Both the position numbers and the translations under genes were made by a program. A stretch of 46,939 bases of DNA from Bacteroidales bacterium (lineage in GTDB: Bacteria > Bacteroidota > Bacteroidia > Bacteroidales > UBA932). The stretch is taken from NCBI GenBank assembly GCA_017527625.1, contig JAFXPV010000126.1, positions 1 to 46,939 of the forward strand. Direction: 5' to 3'. The notes beneath the pieces were generated by a model. That model searched no databases. It worked only from the letters and a program-made list of their open reading frames with translations, and had not been told where the DNA came from. Shown here piece by piece: positions 42,212-46,939 of the stretch. Within the stretch, counting starts at the first letter, position 1, and every line of letters begins with the position of its first letter.

Positions 42212-43722
42212 TGAACCCTGCAATGAAAGCCTTATACAGATTGTTGTCGATTGTGTGTGTGTCGGGAATGCTCCATTCCTGCTCGGCTGTGCCGCAGAAT
42301 GCCGCTCAGGCCGGCAGGACTGCTGCCATCACTCCGGATTATGCCGGAGTCACAATTCCTTCTAACATCGCTCCGCTGACCTTCGCTTACGATGAGGACG
42401 GAGCCCGCTATGTGACGGTTTTCTCTGCCGGGGACGAGAATCTTGTCGTAAAGGGAAAGGACCGCGCCGTGCCGTCAGCAAAGGAGTGGAAGAGGCTTCT
42501 GTCAGGTGCCGGCCAGATCAGTGTAGAGACCTATATGCGCAAAGACGGCGCCTGGGTGCATTTCGAGCCGTTCACCATCGAGGTCGCCGGTCCGATCGAC
42601 CGCTATCTGTCGTACAGGCTCATTCCGCCGAACTTCGAGAACTTCGAGCATCTGTCGCTGATGATACGCGACCTGACGGGCTACAATGAGAGGGAGTTCT
42701 ATGACAACAGGATACTCCACGACGGAGCCCAGGTGCAGTGTATGAACTGCCACCATTTCCGTAACTACGGTACGTCGGAGATGCAGATCCACGTACGTCA
42801 GTATCTGGGCGGAACGATGATCCTGCGCGGCGACGACGTGCGCAAGATCAATATGAAGAACGACTCGACGATTTCGTCAGGAGTCTATCCGGCCTGGAAT
42901 CCCGTATACAATTATATCGCTTACTCGACCAACTTCACTTACCAGGAGTTCCACAGTCACCACCGCAACCTTCTGGAGGTTATCGACGACAACAGCCAGC
43001 TGATCCTCTACGACCTGGACCGCAACGAAGTGCAGCTGGTCTATGACGACCCTGACGCTCTCGAATGCTTTCCCGCCTGGGCGCCGGATGGACGCAGACT
43101 GTACTTCACTTCGGCATATATGCCTTACGAAGGTGAGCCGGAAGGCAAGACCAGCTGGTTCTACGAGCATTACGAGGACATCCGCTACGACTTGTATTAC
43201 ATCGATTTCAATCCCGACAACCGCAGCTGGGGCGAGCCTGTCAAGGTCATAGACGCCTCTTCGATGGGCCGCAGCATCTCGATTCCGAGAGTATCTCCGG
43301 ACGGACGCTGGCTGATGTTCGCGATGGGGGAGTACGGTGTGTTCCACATCTGGCACGAGGATGCCGACCTCTACCTGCTGGACCTGCAGGACGGCAGCTG
43401 GCGGGCTATCGACGAGGTTAACACTGACTTGCCCGAGAGTTACCACTCCTGGTCGAGCACCGGCGAATGGGTGGCCTTCACTACCCGCCGCGACGACGCC
43501 CACTACACCCGCGTCTATCTGGCCCACCACAACGGCGACGGCACCTTCGGCAAGCCCTTCGCCCTGCCGATGAAGAACCCCCGCTGGTCTACTTTCTTTA
43601 TGTACTCATTCAACGTGCCCGAGTTTACGGTCGAGGACATCCCTTACACAGCCCAGGATCTCGCGAACCTCGTCCGCGACACAGAAACGGTCACCATCCC
43701 GCCGGCCGGCGACAACCGTTAA
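42211..43722 (+). CDS. TolB-like beta-propeller lipoprotein with one CxxCH motif
   Basis: 503 residues. The lipoprotein signal peptide ends MLHSC. A region of about 150 residues precedes a single haem c-type motif, Cys177-Met-Asn-Cys180-His (VQCMNCHHFRNYG). The C-terminal part has PD40/TolB-like propeller blades (YPAWNPVYNYIAYSTN, FPAWAPDGRRLYFTSAYM, IPRVSPDGRWLMFAMG, YHSWSSTGEWVAFTTRRDD). It is predicted to face the periplasm or surface. Whether the CxxCH binds haem is uncertain; no other cytochrome or maturation gene lies nearby. Last gene of the operon. Confidence 0.7.
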   Translation: MNPAMKALYRLLSIVCVSGMLHSCSAVPQNAAQAGRTAAITPDYAGVTIPSNIAPLTFAYDEDGARYVTVFSAGDENLVVKGKDRAVPSAKEWKRLLSGAGQISVETYMRKDGAWVHFEPFTIEVAGPIDRYLSYRLIPPNFENFEHLSLMIRDLTGYNEREFYDNRILHDGAQVQCMNCHHFRNYGTSEMQIHVRQYLGGTMILRGDDVRKINMKNDSTISSGVYPAWNPVYNYIAYSTNFTYQEFHSHHRNLLEVIDDNSQLILYDLDRNEVQLVYDDPDALECFPAWAPDGRRLYFTSAYMPYEGEPEGKTSWFYEHYEDIRYDLYYIDFNPDNRSWGEPVKVIDASSMGRSISIPRVSPDGRWLMFAMGEYGVFHIWHEDADLYLLDLQDGSWRAIDEVNTDLPESYHSWSSTGEWVAFTTRRDDAHYTRVYLAHHNGDGTFGKPFALPMKNPRWSTFFMYSFNVPEFTVEDIPYTAQDLANLVRDTETVTIPPAGDNR

Positions 43723-43745
43723 ATTTTGTGACCAGCTGTAGCAAT

Positions 43746-43759
43746 TGCAATTAATTGCA
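43746..43759. repeat. Perfect 14-bp palindrome
   Basis: TGCAATTAATTGCA, between the end of the TolB-like gene and the rpoC terminator. It may be a protein-binding site or chance in AT-rich sequence. Confidence 0.4.
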
Positions 43760-43776
43760 GAGATATAAAAAACTAA

Positions 43777-43816
43777 TAAAAAAAAGAGAGTCCGGATAGA
43801 AGTTCGGACTCTCTTT
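43777..43816 (-). terminator. Terminator downstream of rpoC
   Basis: Twelve-bp perfect stem AAAGAGAGTCCG/CGGACTCTCTTT (43783-43794, 43805-43816) with a 10-base loop. Read on the minus strand it ends in a long T run (the A run before 43783). It can also stop plus-strand transcription arriving from the TolB-like gene. Confidence 0.85.
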
Positions 43817-43835
43817 GCATATTGAATGATGAGAA

Positions 43836-46939
<3,104 letters not shown>

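Overview
The window reads as a chromosomal segment of a Gram-negative Bacteroidota, most likely an uncultured Bacteroidales. Support comes from a SusC/SusD pair, type IX secretion (T9SS) C-terminal sorting domains, PorV/PorQ-like outer-membrane proteins, LytTR regulators, many promoters with the Bacteroidota -7 box TAnnTTTG, and few Shine-Dalgarno sequences. GC content is high for the group (by eye 55-60%). No rRNA, phage, plasmid or CRISPR was seen. The word CATG appears to be absent from the whole window, which is very unusual.

Layout. 35-1744: a transmembrane regulator with a kelch-like sensor and an AraC-type output. 1745-2030: a cluster of hairpins. 2031-2482 (-): tRNA-Arg(ACG) and rplS. 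2600-2971 (-): a DUF486 membrane protein. 3084-7999 (+): acyl-CoA ligase, transglutaminase-like lipoprotein, cutC. 7992-9199: a membrane-anchored LytTR regulator divergent from a small MotA/TolQ/ExbB-like protein. 9238-10918: a REP-associated tyrosine transposase (RAYT-like) gene and a LytTR remnant, bracketed by two near-identical 150-bp palindromic elements. 11053-14247: a beta-barrel protein, an M28 peptidase and an aldo/keto reductase with ferredoxin domain.

14267-21937 is the branched-chain amino acid region. leuA (-) diverges from ilvD-ilvB-ilvN-ilvC-ilvE (+). The ilv operon is preceded by a 25-codon leader peptide with 14 Ile/Leu/Val residues, followed by mutually exclusive antiterminator and terminator hairpins: a textbook-style attenuator. 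murI (-) and a gamma-carbonic anhydrase gene (+) follow.

23287-39273 looks like a surface proteolysis and uptake region. Three S8 (subtilisin-like) proteases carry T9SS-type C-terminal domains; two of them are each followed by their own PorV/PorQ-like barrel. A SusC/SusD/SusE-like importer sits between the first protease and the other two, and no glycan-degrading enzyme is present. The operon starting at 32222 appears to continue through a Rid/chorismatase-like protein, a DUF6057 membrane protein and a TolB-like lipoprotein with one CxxCH motif (39283-43722). The window ends inside rpoC (-), whose 5' part lies beyond the right edge.

All calls were made by reading sequence and translations; no database search was run. 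Family names rest on motifs recognised by eye.
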